A DNA stretch of 64,000 nt from Chloroflexota bacterium (GTDB taxonomy: Bacteria; Chloroflexota; Dehalococcoidia; Lucifugimonadales; UBA3495): assembly GCA_028875055.1 (NCBI GenBank), contig JAPPGG010000007.1:1-64000 (forward strand). Reading direction: 5' to 3'. Below, in pieces: positions 35,909 to 44,493 of the stretch. The notes below the pieces were generated by a model. The model made no database searches. It had not been told where the DNA came from and worked only from the letters and a program-made list of their open reading frames with translations. Each line of letters opens with the position of its first letter. The first letter of the stretch is position 1. A program made the translations under genes and the position numbers.

Positions 35909-36214
35909 TCACTCTGCAGGCGTGGGTGGCGGTGTGGGCGGATAGAAGACCGCCGCCCCTTCCCCATCGTGGCGGTGGAAGTACAGGGCTTCCATCATGC
36001 GTTGCGTACTCGTCCTAATTTCCTGGCGCATCTCGTCCCGCAGGGCGTTGTTGTCTGCGCGCATTTCCTCGCGCAACTGCTGCATGGCCTGATTCATATC
36101 CCGCCGGAGCGTGCGGATTTCAGACATAACCCAGTAGAAAGCTCCGGCGCCCAATAGCAGCATTGTACCCACTGCGCCGATGAATACTTCGAAAGTTAGC
36201 ATTAGGCTCTCCAC
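35909..36214 (-). CDS. Membrane-anchored coiled-coil protein
   Basis: A 101-aa protein with one N-terminal transmembrane segment (FEVFIGAVGTMLLLGAGAFYWVM) and a long heptad-like helix (IRTLRRDMNQAMQQLREEMR and following), then a His-containing, Pro-rich tail. The real start may be MLTFEV four codons in. It ends 10 bases before the DUF4268 gene, so the two are probably in one transcript. No family-level function; similar small proteins occur in many genomes. Confidence 0.55.
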   Translation of the reverse strand: MESLMLTFEVFIGAVGTMLLLGAGAFYWVMSEIRTLRRDMNQAMQQLREEMRADNNALRDEMRQEIRTSTQRMMEALYFHRHDGEGAAVFYPPTPPPTPAE

Positions 36215-36274
36215 TAATGGGTTGTGTTGGCAGGCGCTCCGTCCCAGATTGCAGCGGCGCCTGCCAACCCTGGC

Positions 36275-37219
36275 CTACCGTACCCTTTCGTACTTGGAGA
36301 AGCTGCGCAGTTCCCGGGGCGGGTCCATGTGGGAGCCTCGGATGGTGTAGGACACTTCCGCCACGTAAACCGCGCCGGTAGAGTCCACCGCCACGCCGTG
36401 AGGCGCAATGAACTGGCCCGCGCCTTCACCCTCTTCCTTGGCTCCGAACATGCCTACCCGGTTGCCTTCCAGGTCATATATGGTCACCCGGTGGCCCAGG
36501 CCCGGCGCGTCGTCCACGCCGCCCATGCCGTTAAGCTCGCCAATGTAGATGTGGTTGTCCCACAGCACCATGGCGTCGGGGCGGTGGATGTTGCTCCACA
36601 TGGTGATGAAACCGCCTTCCGGATCGAATATCTGGACCCGGTGGCACTCGCGGTCAACGACCAGTATCCGGTCATCGCCGTCCACGGCGATGTTGTGGGG
36701 GCGAATGAACTGGCCGGCGTCAATGCCGGGCTCACCCCAGCTGAACTTGTACTCGCCGTCGCCGGTGTAGCAGTGGATGCGGGAGTTGCCGTAGCCGTCG
36801 GAGATGTAGATGTCGCCGTTGGCCGGGCGGATGGCGGCGGAAGTAGGCCGGTTGAAGGGCTGGCCGCTCCAGCGGGGAGCGGGATGGTTGCGCTCGCCAA
36901 TCTCCATTACCTTTTCGCCGTCGGGGGTGAACTTCTGGATGGTGTGGATGCCGTCATCGGCGGCCAGGATGGAATCATCGTGGGCGATGTAGAGGCCGTG
37001 GGTCCGGTTGCTGAACAACCCCTGGCCGAAGGAGCGCAGGAAGTTGCCGTCCTTGTCAAAGACCATGATGGGGTCTTCCCCGCGGGTCAGGATGAACACC
37101 CGGTCTTCCGAGTCGCAGACCACACCGGGGCACTCCAGCAACCGCTTGCCCTCGGGGAGTTTCGCCCAGTCTTCCGCAAAGGTATATTGAAAGTCGCCGT
37201 ACCCGAAAACTTCTGCCAT
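36275..37219 (-). CDS. NHL-repeat beta-propeller protein
   Basis: A 314-aa six-bladed propeller related to peptidylglycine alpha-amidating lyase-type NHL proteins. The start MAEVFGYGDFQYTF is set by AGGAGGAG 7 bases upstream. Repeats are visible as VVCDSEDRVFILTRGEDPIM, GLYIAHDDSILAADDGIHTI, ADGDIYISDGYGNSRIH-like IRPANGDIYISDGYGNSRIH, NIAVDGDDRILVVDRECHRV and HGVAVDSTGAVYVAEVSYTI. The conserved Asp-Gly-Tyr-Gly-Asn-Ser-Arg pattern fits a calcium- or zinc-holding lyase-type core. No signal peptide. The substrate is unknown. Confidence 0.85.
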   Translation of the reverse strand: MAEVFGYGDFQYTFAEDWAKLPEGKRLLECPGVVCDSEDRVFILTRGEDPIMVFDKDGNFLRSFGQGLFSNRTHGLYIAHDDSILAADDGIHTIQKFTPDGEKVMEIGERNHPAPRWSGQPFNRPTSAAIRPANGDIYISDGYGNSRIHCYTGDGEYKFSWGEPGIDAGQFIRPHNIAVDGDDRILVVDRECHRVQIFDPEGGFITMWSNIHRPDAMVLWDNHIYIGELNGMGGVDDAPGLGHRVTIYDLEGNRVGMFGAKEEGEGAGQFIAPHGVAVDSTGAVYVAEVSYTIRGSHMDPPRELRSFSKYERVR

Positions 37220-37344
37220 AGTTTTCTCCTCCTGTTCTGTTGTGACCGCGGGGAAGTTTACCTTGCAGTTCCCCTTGGAATAAGCAGCCCCGGCGGTTTG
37301 GCTCATACTACCGCTACCAATAGCCACCGTCAATTGGGAATCGG

Positions 37345-37719
37345 TCAGGCCGCTGCTTCGTCTTCCTGGAATATGCCGAAGGGGTTGCCTTCCGTGTCGG
37401 TGAAATAGGCCGCGTACCCCACCCCCGGGACTGCGAACTTGGGGACGGTCACGGTACCGCCACCAGCAGTGATCTTTTCCACGTACTCATCCACCGTGGG
37501 CACATCCAGCATCACGGTGGTCACCGCCCCTGGGGCTTGTCGGGGCACCATTCCCCCGTTGATTCCCTGGGCCGGCTCTTCCCCGGTATCCACCAGCCAA
37601 TATACCGCGCCTCCATCGCCCTCCCACTTGTTGACCGTCCAGCCGAAAACGTCGCCGTAAAACTTGCTGGCCCGGTCCATGTCGTCCGCGTAAACCTCGA
37701 AATGTACTACCCTGGGCAT
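37345..37719 (-). CDS. VOC-family (glyoxalase-like) protein
   Basis: A 124-aa vicinal-oxygen-chelate protein. Both beta-alpha-beta-beta-beta modules are visible: VVHFEVYADDMDRASKFYGD with the first His, and VTTVMLDVPTVDEYVEKITA through YAAYFTDTEGNPFGIFQED with the late Glu. This matches the lactoylglutathione-lyase-like group of unknown substrate. TTGGAAGGTGAG precedes the ATG. Confidence 0.9.
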   Translation of the reverse strand: MPRVVHFEVYADDMDRASKFYGDVFGWTVNKWEGDGGAVYWLVDTGEEPAQGINGGMVPRQAPGAVTTVMLDVPTVDEYVEKITAGGGTVTVPKFAVPGVGYAAYFTDTEGNPFGIFQEDEAAA

Positions 37720-37850
37720 AACTCACCTTCCAATGTATTCAGTTGGCTTCAAAAGCCGGGGTAGGCTAGCAGACAGGGATTGGATAAGCAACGGGTAAAT
37801 GTCAGCGAGTGAAGCGAAGAGACCGCTCTCCGATCATCATTCCAGGAGAG

Positions 37851-37877
37851 GAGGCTCCCGAGAAAGTTGGGAGCCTC
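37851..37877. terminator. Strong inverted repeat, possible terminator
   Basis: GAGGCTCCC and GGGAGCCTC form a nine-pair stem around a nine-base loop, just past the stop of the molybdopterin oxidoreductase gene on the minus strand. No U-run follows on that strand, so Rho-independent action is uncertain. Confidence 0.45.
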
Positions 37878-37923
37878 CGTCTGATTGCCCGCAGTTGATG
37901 CGCTGTGCCTTTGAGACTTTCGC

Positions 37924-39603
37924 CTACAGGCTGGCCTTCCTGCTGTGAATGCCCGTGGCGCCGCTGGGACGGTTGCCCTGCTCCTCCTCAATCTGGGGAG
38001 TCCCGTCCCCTTCCGCGCACCGGACCTCGAAGGTATGGTCGCCGGCCGCGAAGGGCCAGTCGTAGCGCCAGATAACCCAGGTTGTTTCGGAAAGAGGCGA
38101 TCGCAACTGGGCGTCCTGCCAGGGGCCCCCGTCCACCCGCACCTGTACGCCGGAAATACCCCGTGCCCCGGCAAAGGCTATGCCGCCCACCGGCACCAGG
38201 CGCTGCCCGTTTGCCTCAATCACGTCCCGTACTGCCACGGTGTCAATGACAGATGTAGCTTTCACCCGGGCCACTTCGTCCCAGCCCCGTTCCACCCAGT
38301 AGCCTTCCCGGTACTCATCGGTCACTTCGATGTCAACGATCCACTTGGGCTGCTTCATTCCGTAGCGGTCCGGCAGCCAGATACGCAGCGGGAAGCCGTG
38401 GTCGAAGGGCAGTGGCTCTCCGTCCCAGGCGTAGCACAGCATTATCCGTTCGTCCGAGGCTATCAGGTCCAGGGCCACCGTTTCGTAGAAGCCGTCGCCG
38501 GACTTGATGACCAGGTACTTGGCCTGGGGCATCGGCTGTACGTCGGCCAGAATCGACTGGAGCACGGCCCCTGTCCACCAGGTGGTGCTGATCAGGGTCG
38601 TGCCAATCCTGCCCGAGATGCAGGACAGGGTCACATACTGGTCCCGCGAGGGATAGTCGTTGCGGATCTGGTCAATGGTCAGGTCCTTGGGGTTGGCGAC
38701 CCACCCGTGGATGGGCAGTACCCAGTTGGAAATGTCAATGAAGGTGGGCTCGGTACGCAGGAAAACCTGGTAGTGGTCCTCCACCGGCGTGTACTCCGGG
38801 CGGGTGCCCGGAGCCGGGGTAACCGGGTCGCCATCGTTTGGCAAGGGTCGCCGGGGCGGCATCGCGTCCGGAGGCATGGAATCGGCCACCGACTCGGCGA
38901 TGCGGGTCCGCTCTCCCTGCCCCAGGGCGGCGCCCAAACCCGCGCTGGCCACGGTGATGGTGGCGGTGGTAGCGCCCAGCCGGATGAGAAACTGCCGCCG
39001 GTCAATAACGTTCACCGAGCGTTCTTCGTCCTCGGCGCCCTCTACGGAACCCCCGGAGGCCAGGGAAAGCCGCTGCCTCAGATAGCCCAGCCCCAGTCCC
39101 CAGACCAGGAACAGGATGACCAGGACTACGAAAGTTACCACGGGATTCATGGTGGACTGGCCCATTGGCAGGCTGACGATGGTCAGCGGCAGCCCCACGG
39201 CGGCGGCGGTAATGAGCCCCGGCGCTGGCCGGGAGAATACGCTGCCCAGCCAGCCGCCCTGGAAAGCTGCTCCGCCGGCTGCGCGGCCCCTCAATGCCGC
39301 GAACAGGACCGCGCCTGCCGCCACGCCGATGAAGAACACCATCAGCACCGCCGCCACCTGTTCGCTGGTCTTGGCCGCGTCGGCCACGCTCAGGTTGAAC
39401 AGCAGCAGGGTCTCGATCATCATGTCGATGCCGAAGGTAATCAGCGGGCCAGGGGTAACCGTGGCAATCCAGTCAAACAGGGCAAAGGGTACAAAGGGCA
39501 AGTCCAGCAGTTTGTCCGCCAGGTACATCAGTCCCAGCAGGGGCGCCGTGAGCAGGGCGCCGGCCAGTGCTCCCAATCCGACGCTGGGCCAGAATTTCCG
39601 CAT
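37924..39603 (-). CDS. Membrane-fused molybdopterin-dependent oxidoreductase (sulfite-oxidase/YedY superfamily)
   Basis: About 559 aa in two parts. Residues 1-170 form four to five membrane spans (for example GALAGALLTAPLLGLMYLAD and VVTFVVLVILFLVWGLGLGY). At about residue 200, DRRQFLIRLGATTATITVAS looks like an internal twin-arginine signal. The rest is an Oxidored_molyb domain with the molybdenum-ligand Cys in TLSCISGRIGTTLIS (about 326), followed by the Mo-co dimerisation domain (GWDEVARVKATSVIDTVAVR, GARGISGVQVRVDGGPWQDA). The start MRKFWPS has AGAGGTG upstream. The catalytic part should lie outside the membrane, fed by a quinone or cytochrome partner not encoded here. Confidence 0.85.
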   Translation of the reverse strand: MRKFWPSVGLGALAGALLTAPLLGLMYLADKLLDLPFVPFALFDWIATVTPGPLITFGIDMMIETLLLFNLSVADAAKTSEQVAAVLMVFFIGVAAGAVLFAALRGRAAGGAAFQGGWLGSVFSRPAPGLITAAAVGLPLTIVSLPMGQSTMNPVVTFVVLVILFLVWGLGLGYLRQRLSLASGGSVEGAEDEERSVNVIDRRQFLIRLGATTATITVASAGLGAALGQGERTRIAESVADSMPPDAMPPRRPLPNDGDPVTPAPGTRPEYTPVEDHYQVFLRTEPTFIDISNWVLPIHGWVANPKDLTIDQIRNDYPSRDQYVTLSCISGRIGTTLISTTWWTGAVLQSILADVQPMPQAKYLVIKSGDGFYETVALDLIASDERIMLCYAWDGEPLPFDHGFPLRIWLPDRYGMKQPKWIVDIEVTDEYREGYWVERGWDEVARVKATSVIDTVAVRDVIEANGQRLVPVGGIAFAGARGISGVQVRVDGGPWQDAQLRSPLSETTWVIWRYDWPFAAGDHTFEVRCAEGDGTPQIEEEQGNRPSGATGIHSRKASL

Positions 39604-39827
39604 TGATAACACCTCTCGCAACGCCCCGCTCCTTCGCCTGAAGGGAGCCGTCTCCAGCCCCGTCAGCCGAGGGGCGTTCTCTCTTGGTAACCCGTTCCAA
39701 AGCCGAGGGTCGAAACAACAGCCTCTTACGATTGCCCAATTCCCGTAACCATTGTATTTGCCGGGGGCTTCGGCATTTATAGTAAAATCGGCTTCTACCT
39801 GCTATTTTATCCCAAAGAGTGCAGTTG

Positions 39828-41030
39828 ATGAACAAGAGAGTCTTCTTGCCGCTCCTGGCCTTCCTGCTCGTTTTCCTCGTGTCCTGCAGCAACGCGGCCG
39901 ATGAGGACAGCGGCCGGAATCTCGCCCTCACGAACTACGCGTCGGGCAATGCGGCTCTCCCATCCCCTGCCGGCGCAGCCGCAACCGCCGGGCAGCCTGC
40001 CCAATACTACGCCTACCCCGCCTCGGCGGTTCCATCGCCCTTCGCCGACTACGGTGGCGGAGGAACCGGTCTGCCGGCCAGCTTCCTGGGCCAGGACCTC
40101 CTGGGGCCAGGACAGGAACCCGCAACCCAGGCGCGGCTGATCCTCGAGGTGGACTCGGTGGAGGGTGCGGCTCTACAGGTCCGGTCCATTGCGGCCAGCC
40201 TGGATGGCTACGTGGAGCGAATGGCCAGCTCCGGAGGTTCCTTCTCGCCCCGGTCCGACATCATTCTCAAGGTGCCCCAGGGCCAGTTCGATTCTTTCAT
40301 GAAGCGCGTCGAGTTGCTGGGAGTGGTCCAGTACCGCAGCCTGGGCGGCGAAGACGTGACCGACCAGCACGTTGACCTGGCGGCCCGTCTGTCCACCCTC
40401 AGGAAGGAGGAACAGGGGCTCATTGCCCTCCTCGACCGCGGCAGTTCCGTTGCCGAGCTGCTGGGCGTGGAACGGGAACTGTCCCGCGCGAGGACCGATA
40501 TCGAGCTGACGCAGTGGCAACTGGAACTGCTGGAGCGGCAGGTGGACCTGGCTGCCATCCACGTCTCCCTGTTCCCCCGTGGCACGGCAATGGTCGTTGG
40601 CCCGACGGCCAGCTTTACCGTGGAAGCCGCCGGCGTGGATGCCCGTCTCGCTGAAGTGCAGCAGTTCGCCGCCGACCGCCTGGGGCAGATAGACGAAATC
40701 TACCTGTCTTCCTCCGGCGAGTCGCAAATGGCCCGGGTAACCTTCCGCGTATATTCCGACGACTTTTCCCGAGCGACCCAGTTCGTTGAACGCCAGGGCC
40801 GGGTTACAGACCGCGAACTGCTTGACCGGCGTGATCCCCGGGTCGGGACCAGGTCCCAGCAGCGAACGCCCAACGCCACCTTCCAGGTAACCTACGTGGA
40901 CAGTTCCTCCGGCGTCAGTCCCTGGGTCCTCATCCTGGCAATTGTCGGAATTCTGTTTCTGGCCGGCGTCATCGCCTACCTGATGAGGGCGGCCTACACG
41001 CGGGGCCGGAGGCGGGGCAGCTTCATTTAG
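39828..41030 (+). CDS. DUF4349 lipoprotein
   Basis: A 400-aa envelope protein. The start MNKRVFLPLLAFLLVFLVSC gives a lipoprotein signal with lipobox LVSC; the mature Cys is followed by a low-complexity linker. The DUF4349 core runs from ARLILEVDSVEGAALQVRSI to LEVSLFP-like IHVSLFP with a coiled segment RKEEQGLIALLDRGSSVAEL and RELSRARTDIELTQWQLELL. A C-terminal membrane helix (WVLILAIVGILFLAGVIAYL) and basic tail follow, so it could be anchored at both ends. The function of DUF4349 proteins is unknown. Confidence 0.85.
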   Translation: MNKRVFLPLLAFLLVFLVSCSNAADEDSGRNLALTNYASGNAALPSPAGAAATAGQPAQYYAYPASAVPSPFADYGGGGTGLPASFLGQDLLGPGQEPATQARLILEVDSVEGAALQVRSIAASLDGYVERMASSGGSFSPRSDIILKVPQGQFDSFMKRVELLGVVQYRSLGGEDVTDQHVDLAARLSTLRKEEQGLIALLDRGSSVAELLGVERELSRARTDIELTQWQLELLERQVDLAAIHVSLFPRGTAMVVGPTASFTVEAAGVDARLAEVQQFAADRLGQIDEIYLSSSGESQMARVTFRVYSDDFSRATQFVERQGRVTDRELLDRRDPRVGTRSQQRTPNATFQVTYVDSSSGVSPWVLILAIVGILFLAGVIAYLMRAAYTRGRRRGSFI

Positions 41031-41447
41031 GTGGAGTTGCTTTTGGGCTGACCTGTTAAATTGCAGGGGCAGTTCGCGAGCTGCCCTTGTCCCCGTTGCG
41101 GTATCCCGTTGCCCTGGCGGACCGCCGAAATTCCAGGCCTGCACCCGGGCTGTAAGAGTTCAGAGTTGGTTGGATTTCCGCGCCAGCCAGCCCCGTCATA
41201 CGGACGAAAGCCGGTATCCAGGGATCCTTGCTGTGCTTGATCTGTATTCACTGCCAGCCTTGCTGGATTCCGAATTGCGCCGAAATGGCGTGTTCCAGAC
41301 CTCCGTGAATATCAACCCTGAACAGTGATGGGCAGGTCACCACCCTGTACCTGCCCCTGCTTCCCCGCTATAATCCCGTCAGAAACCTCTTGGTTCAGCC
41401 CAAGACAGAAACAGCAGCACAGAAACAGCAGCAAGGGACGGTAAACT
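41031..41447. other. Intergenic, nothing recognised
   Basis: About 415 bases between two plus-strand genes. No ORF has a ribosome binding site or a recognisable domain. A repeated ACAGAAACAGCAGCA unit (41405-41435) sits just before the next gene's start. Confidence 0.35.
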
Positions 41448-41900
41448 ATGGCAGACGGCACGTATGTAGAGTGGGTCCACGGTTCCACCATGCAGGTCGA
41501 GTATCTGAGTCGCATAACTTCGGTTCGCCACACCGGCCCCTTCGTCCGCATAGAGGGCGCCGGCGGGCAGAATACCTGGGTCCACTTCCCCATACCCACC
41601 CTGGCGGTTTCCAACGGCAAGGCTACCCGGGCCCAGGCTGCCCTGGTAAGCTTCCGCACCCGCTCCCACGCCACCGTCCACGAGGTCATCGTGTACGACG
41701 GCGAGAAGCGGATTGCCGAGCACATGGCGGTGGATATGCAGGGCGATAACCTGGACGCCCGCTTCGAGATTCCCGACTCCCCCGAGGTTCAGAAGGGCCT
41801 CAACGTGACGGTGGGGGTTACCTTCGCCGACGGAGCCCCGGATACCCGCTCCATGCAGATAGAGATTGTAGGCGTGGGAATCGAGTTCTCCGGCCAGTAG
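41448..41900 (+). CDS. Unrecognised 150-aa beta-rich protein
   Basis: A soluble protein with a beta-sandwich look: ADGTYVEWVHGSTMQVEYLS, GQNTWVHFPIPTLAVSNGKA, VHEVIVYDGEKRIAEH and a C-terminal MQIEIVGVGIEFSGQ. It resembles the small DUF6623 group in outline, but I am not certain of that name. GGGACGG lies shortly before the ATG. No signal peptide. Stand-alone gene. Confidence 0.65.
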   Translation: MADGTYVEWVHGSTMQVEYLSRITSVRHTGPFVRIEGAGGQNTWVHFPIPTLAVSNGKATRAQAALVSFRTRSHATVHEVIVYDGEKRIAEHMAVDMQGDNLDARFEIPDSPEVQKGLNVTVGVTFADGAPDTRSMQIEIVGVGIEFSGQ

Positions 41901-42255
41901 GCTCCAATCCGCGAACGGGCACGAGTATCAATAGGCAGTTGCTGTCTTGGGATAAATTCCCCCTCATTAAGCGGAGCAGGTCGTCTTTCCGCCGGTAGTA
42001 GTTTCTGATTCATCAGTCAGGCTTCTGTGCCAGCAATTGCCTAGCTTCAATGCAAGGCATGACAACTATTGTGGTCAAGTCAACAAGTCGCATTTGATTC
42101 GTCCCTATTATCACGAAGCGACTGTGGACTTAGGCACACTCTTTGGATAGCATTTGCTATAGGCATAATGGTTTCTATGACAGACTAGCCAGCACTCTCC
42201 GCATATTTGTTGAGAGTCAACTGGCTGGCCAGACCTGCCAAAGGAGTGAACGGGC
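41901..42255. other. Intergenic, no gene
   Basis: About 355 bases, AT-richer than its surroundings from 42020 to 42230, which fits a promoter region for the two small genes that follow. CAAGGAGTGAA at its end is the ribosome binding site of the next gene. Confidence 0.4.
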
Positions 42256-42534
42256 ATGGCATCTCAAGTGATACCGGTCAATGTTCGTAATAGCGCTACG
42301 GGAAAAGTATGGTTCGCTAGCGAGGTCATGTACGGACAATTGGGTAGGGGGGATAATCCCGAAGAAGCGCTGACCAACCTGATGGAGTCCATCAAGGTAA
42401 TTCTCCCTGCAGAAACACCAGTGTTCGTCATACGTTCCGTGGATATGAACTTCCCCACGGCCAAAAGTGTAACTGAGTTTTCTGAATGGATGAAGAACAT
42501 CCACGAGTGGGAGGCAAGCAGTGCCGTCCGATGA
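42256..42534 (+). CDS. HicB-like small protein
   Basis: A 92-aa protein whose N-terminal half (KVWFASEVMYGQLGRGDNPE followed by EALTNLMESIKVIL) resembles the partly degraded RNase H fold of HicB-type antitoxins, which place a similar G-x-G-DxxEEAL stretch there. The C-terminal helix ends WMKNIHEWEAS and lacks a clear DNA-binding domain. A HicA toxin gene is not present. AAGGAGTGAACGGGC precedes the ATG. It overlaps the next gene by 14 bases. Confidence 0.6.
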   Translation: MASQVIPVNVRNSATGKVWFASEVMYGQLGRGDNPEEALTNLMESIKVILPAETPVFVIRSVDMNFPTAKSVTEFSEWMKNIHEWEASSAVR

Positions 42535-42739
42535 GGAGCGGTTCGCTGAACTAGAAGCGGAACTGGGGAGACTGCAAGAGAGATTGCAGGGACTGGAAAT
42601 CAGAGGAGAGTATCTCGCTACAAGGGAGGATGTAGAAAAGGCAAAATCCGACATAACGAAGACTATAGTTGCTTTAAGTGCGGGCTTTGCTTCTCTACTG
42701 TTCGCTGGTCTTGGTCTAACGGTTGCAATCATACAATAG
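42521..42739 (+). CDS. Small coiled-coil protein with a C-terminal membrane helix
   Basis: A 72-aa protein starting with GTG inside the end of the preceding gene; GGGAGGCAA lies 5 bases before the GTG. It has a coiled-coil helix (DEERFAELEAELGRLQERLQ) and a C-terminal membrane anchor (TIVALSAGFASLLFAGLGLT). The overlap suggests coupled translation with the HicB-like protein. A clear terminator follows directly. Function unknown. Confidence 0.55.
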   Translation: MPSDEERFAELEAELGRLQERLQGLEIRGEYLATREDVEKAKSDITKTIVALSAGFASLLFAGLGLTVAIIQ

Positions 42740-42750
42740 GTACAATCAAA

Positions 42751-42783
42751 CATCCTGCCAGCATCGGCAGGATGTTCCTTTTG
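42751..42783 (+). terminator. Rho-independent terminator
   Basis: CATCCTGCC, loop AGCATC, GGCAGGATG forms a nine-pair perfect stem followed by TTCCTTTT, 11 bases after the small coiled-coil gene. Confidence 0.85.
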
Positions 42784-42861
42784 GTGGGAGTGGTCGATAC
42801 TTCCCAGCTCGCCACTAAGGAAGGGTTCAAGGCACGTGCTTAGAGCAAGATGTGATGAATC

Positions 42862-44103
42862 TCACAGCAGCCCCGCCAGGCTGAACAGCCACCCCAGCGC
42901 TCCCGCCCCCACTATCACCAGGGGCGCGGGAACCCGGAAGAACATAACCGCCCCGAAGGAGAGCAGGGCGATTACTGCGCCTGCCGTGCCGGGGTCGGCC
43001 CGCTGCCACAGCAGGAACACCACGCCCACCACCAGCCCTATGGCGGTGGCGTTGACGCCCACCAGGGCGATGCGCACCCACGGATACCGTCGCAGCTGCT
43101 CCCAGAAGGGCAGCACTCCGTAGATTATCAACACGCCCGGCAGGAACAGTCCCACGAAGGCCAGCAACAGCCCCGGCACGCCACCGGCCACCGCTCCCAG
43201 GTATGCGCTGAAGCTGAACAACGGCCCGGGCAGCGCCAGCATCAGCGCCAGTCCGTCCAGGAACTGCTGCTCCGTAACCCAGCCCGGTTCCACCACCTCG
43301 GCGCTGAGCATGGGCAGGACCACCTGTCCCCCGCCGAAAATCAGCGACCCCGTCCGGTAGAAGGACTCCAGCAGTTGCAGCCAGGACTGGTCCAGCGCCA
43401 GCCGCGCCACAATCAGGCCGCCCAGCAGGCCGAAAAACAGCGCCAGCAGCAGGACGCCGGCCGCCCGGCTGATGCCCAGGTTGTCCAGGGGTACGCTGGA
43501 TGCGTTTTCCGAGTCGTGGCGTTGAGCGCGCAGGGCCACAGCGGTTATCGCCCCGCCCAGGGCCAGCGTGGCGGGAAAGGCCCACGGCTGCTGCAACAGG
43601 ATTGTTACCACCGCCCCCAGCAGCATCAGCCCCATGGTCAGCCGGGTCCTGATTACCGCCGTACCCAGCCTCCATGCCGCCACCGCCACCAGCGCCACCG
43701 TGGCCGACTGAACGCCGTCCAGCCAGTCGGGTCGCGCTCCCCCGTCCAGGAAGGTAGCCACGCCCAGGCCGGCCAGGGCCATGATGGTGGCTGCCGGATA
43801 GAGAAAAAGCAGGAAGGCCAGCAGCCCGCCCAGGGGGCCGGCCCGGGCGGTGCCTACCGCCACTACCATCTGGGTGGAAGTAGGACCGGGCAGCCCCTGG
43901 CCCAGTCCCAGCAACTCCACAAACTGCTGCTCGTCCAGCCAGCCCCGGCGGGCCACGAACCGCTCCTGCAGCAGGGCGATGTGGGCCTGGGGTCCCCCGA
44001 AGGCTATCCAGCCCAGGGGCAGGAAGGCCCACCCAACCTCGGCAAGGCGACGGGCCAGGGTTGGATTGGGTCGTGTTTCACTTTCAGTGGGATCGTAGGC
44101 CAT
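42862..44103 (-). CDS. chrA: Chromate efflux transporter, two-domain type
   Basis: A 413-aa inner-membrane protein of the CHR family, with the duplicated CHR domain. The first half reads VGWAFLPLGWIAFGGPQAHI and GLGQGLPGPTSTQMVVAVG; the second repeats the theme in YRTGSLIFGGGQVVLPMLSA and LALMLALPGPLFSFSAYLGA. Around ten to twelve membrane spans are visible. The family exports chromate by exchange; sulfate or other oxyanions cannot be excluded. GAGAGAGGTAG lies upstream of the ATG. The region between 44104 and 44430 separates it from the divergent zinc-ribbon gene. Confidence 0.92.
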   Translation of the reverse strand: MAYDPTESETRPNPTLARRLAEVGWAFLPLGWIAFGGPQAHIALLQERFVARRGWLDEQQFVELLGLGQGLPGPTSTQMVVAVGTARAGPLGGLLAFLLFLYPAATIMALAGLGVATFLDGGARPDWLDGVQSATVALVAVAAWRLGTAVIRTRLTMGLMLLGAVVTILLQQPWAFPATLALGGAITAVALRAQRHDSENASSVPLDNLGISRAAGVLLLALFFGLLGGLIVARLALDQSWLQLLESFYRTGSLIFGGGQVVLPMLSAEVVEPGWVTEQQFLDGLALMLALPGPLFSFSAYLGAVAGGVPGLLLAFVGLFLPGVLIIYGVLPFWEQLRRYPWVRIALVGVNATAIGLVVGVVFLLWQRADPGTAGAVIALLSFGAVMFFRVPAPLVIVGAGALGWLFSLAGLL

Positions 44104-44432
44104 CGACAGCTACCTCTCTCCCCGTAAACCTCTCCGTCCTATGAAACTGTCTCAAAGGTACCGCCCCCCCTTGACCGGCAAAAGCCAGGATGGGGGTGCC
44201 CGGCAGCCTTGCGCCATCTTTGCTCAATAGGGGCCGGAATTCTCAACCTGTTTTGAGACAGTTCCCTGGAGCCTGGTTCCGGGGAATTGTACCCGCTGCG
44301 TCCGCTCCAGGCCATTGCTCTCCCCCACCTGGACTGCCTCAGGCGGCGGACTCAGCCATTTTGGCCTGGCAATACCCGGGGCAACCAATCTCCCAGGCCC
44401 TGCGGACTACCTCGGAAGGCGACAGTTAAGCC
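44104..44432. other. Intergenic between divergent genes
   Basis: About 330 bases with no supported ORF. TTTGAGACAGTT at 44252-44263 is matched by the antisense copy AACTGTCTCAAA near 44146-44157, forming an imperfect long-range inverted repeat of about 12 bases. Its meaning is unclear; it could mark the ends of a lost small element. Confidence 0.4.
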
Positions 44433-44470
44433 TTGACAAGCCGCCAAACGTTATAGAACAATTGTTCTAT
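44433..44470 (+). promoter_or_regulatory. Promoter with a LexA-box-like palindrome
   Basis: A TTGACA hexamer at 44433-44438 is followed by ATAGAACAATTGTTCTAT (44453-44470), a perfect 18-base palindrome whose core GAAC-AATT-GTTC fits the GAAC-N4-GTTC operator bound by Gram-positive-type LexA. It overlaps the expected -10 position and lies 23 bases before the TTG start of the next gene, so a repressor bound there would block transcription. The repressor is inferred. Confidence 0.65.
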
Positions 44471-44493
44471 CTTGGACATATCGGGGGTTACCA

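Noticed and set aside
37945-39606. 553-aa plus-strand ORF
   Set aside because: Antisense shadow of the molybdopterin oxidoreductase gene; composition is typical of reversed high-GC coding DNA and no domain is visible.
42827-44032. 401-aa minus-strand ORF
   Set aside because: Frame-shifted shadow of chrA, made mainly of Gly, Ala, Arg and Pro.
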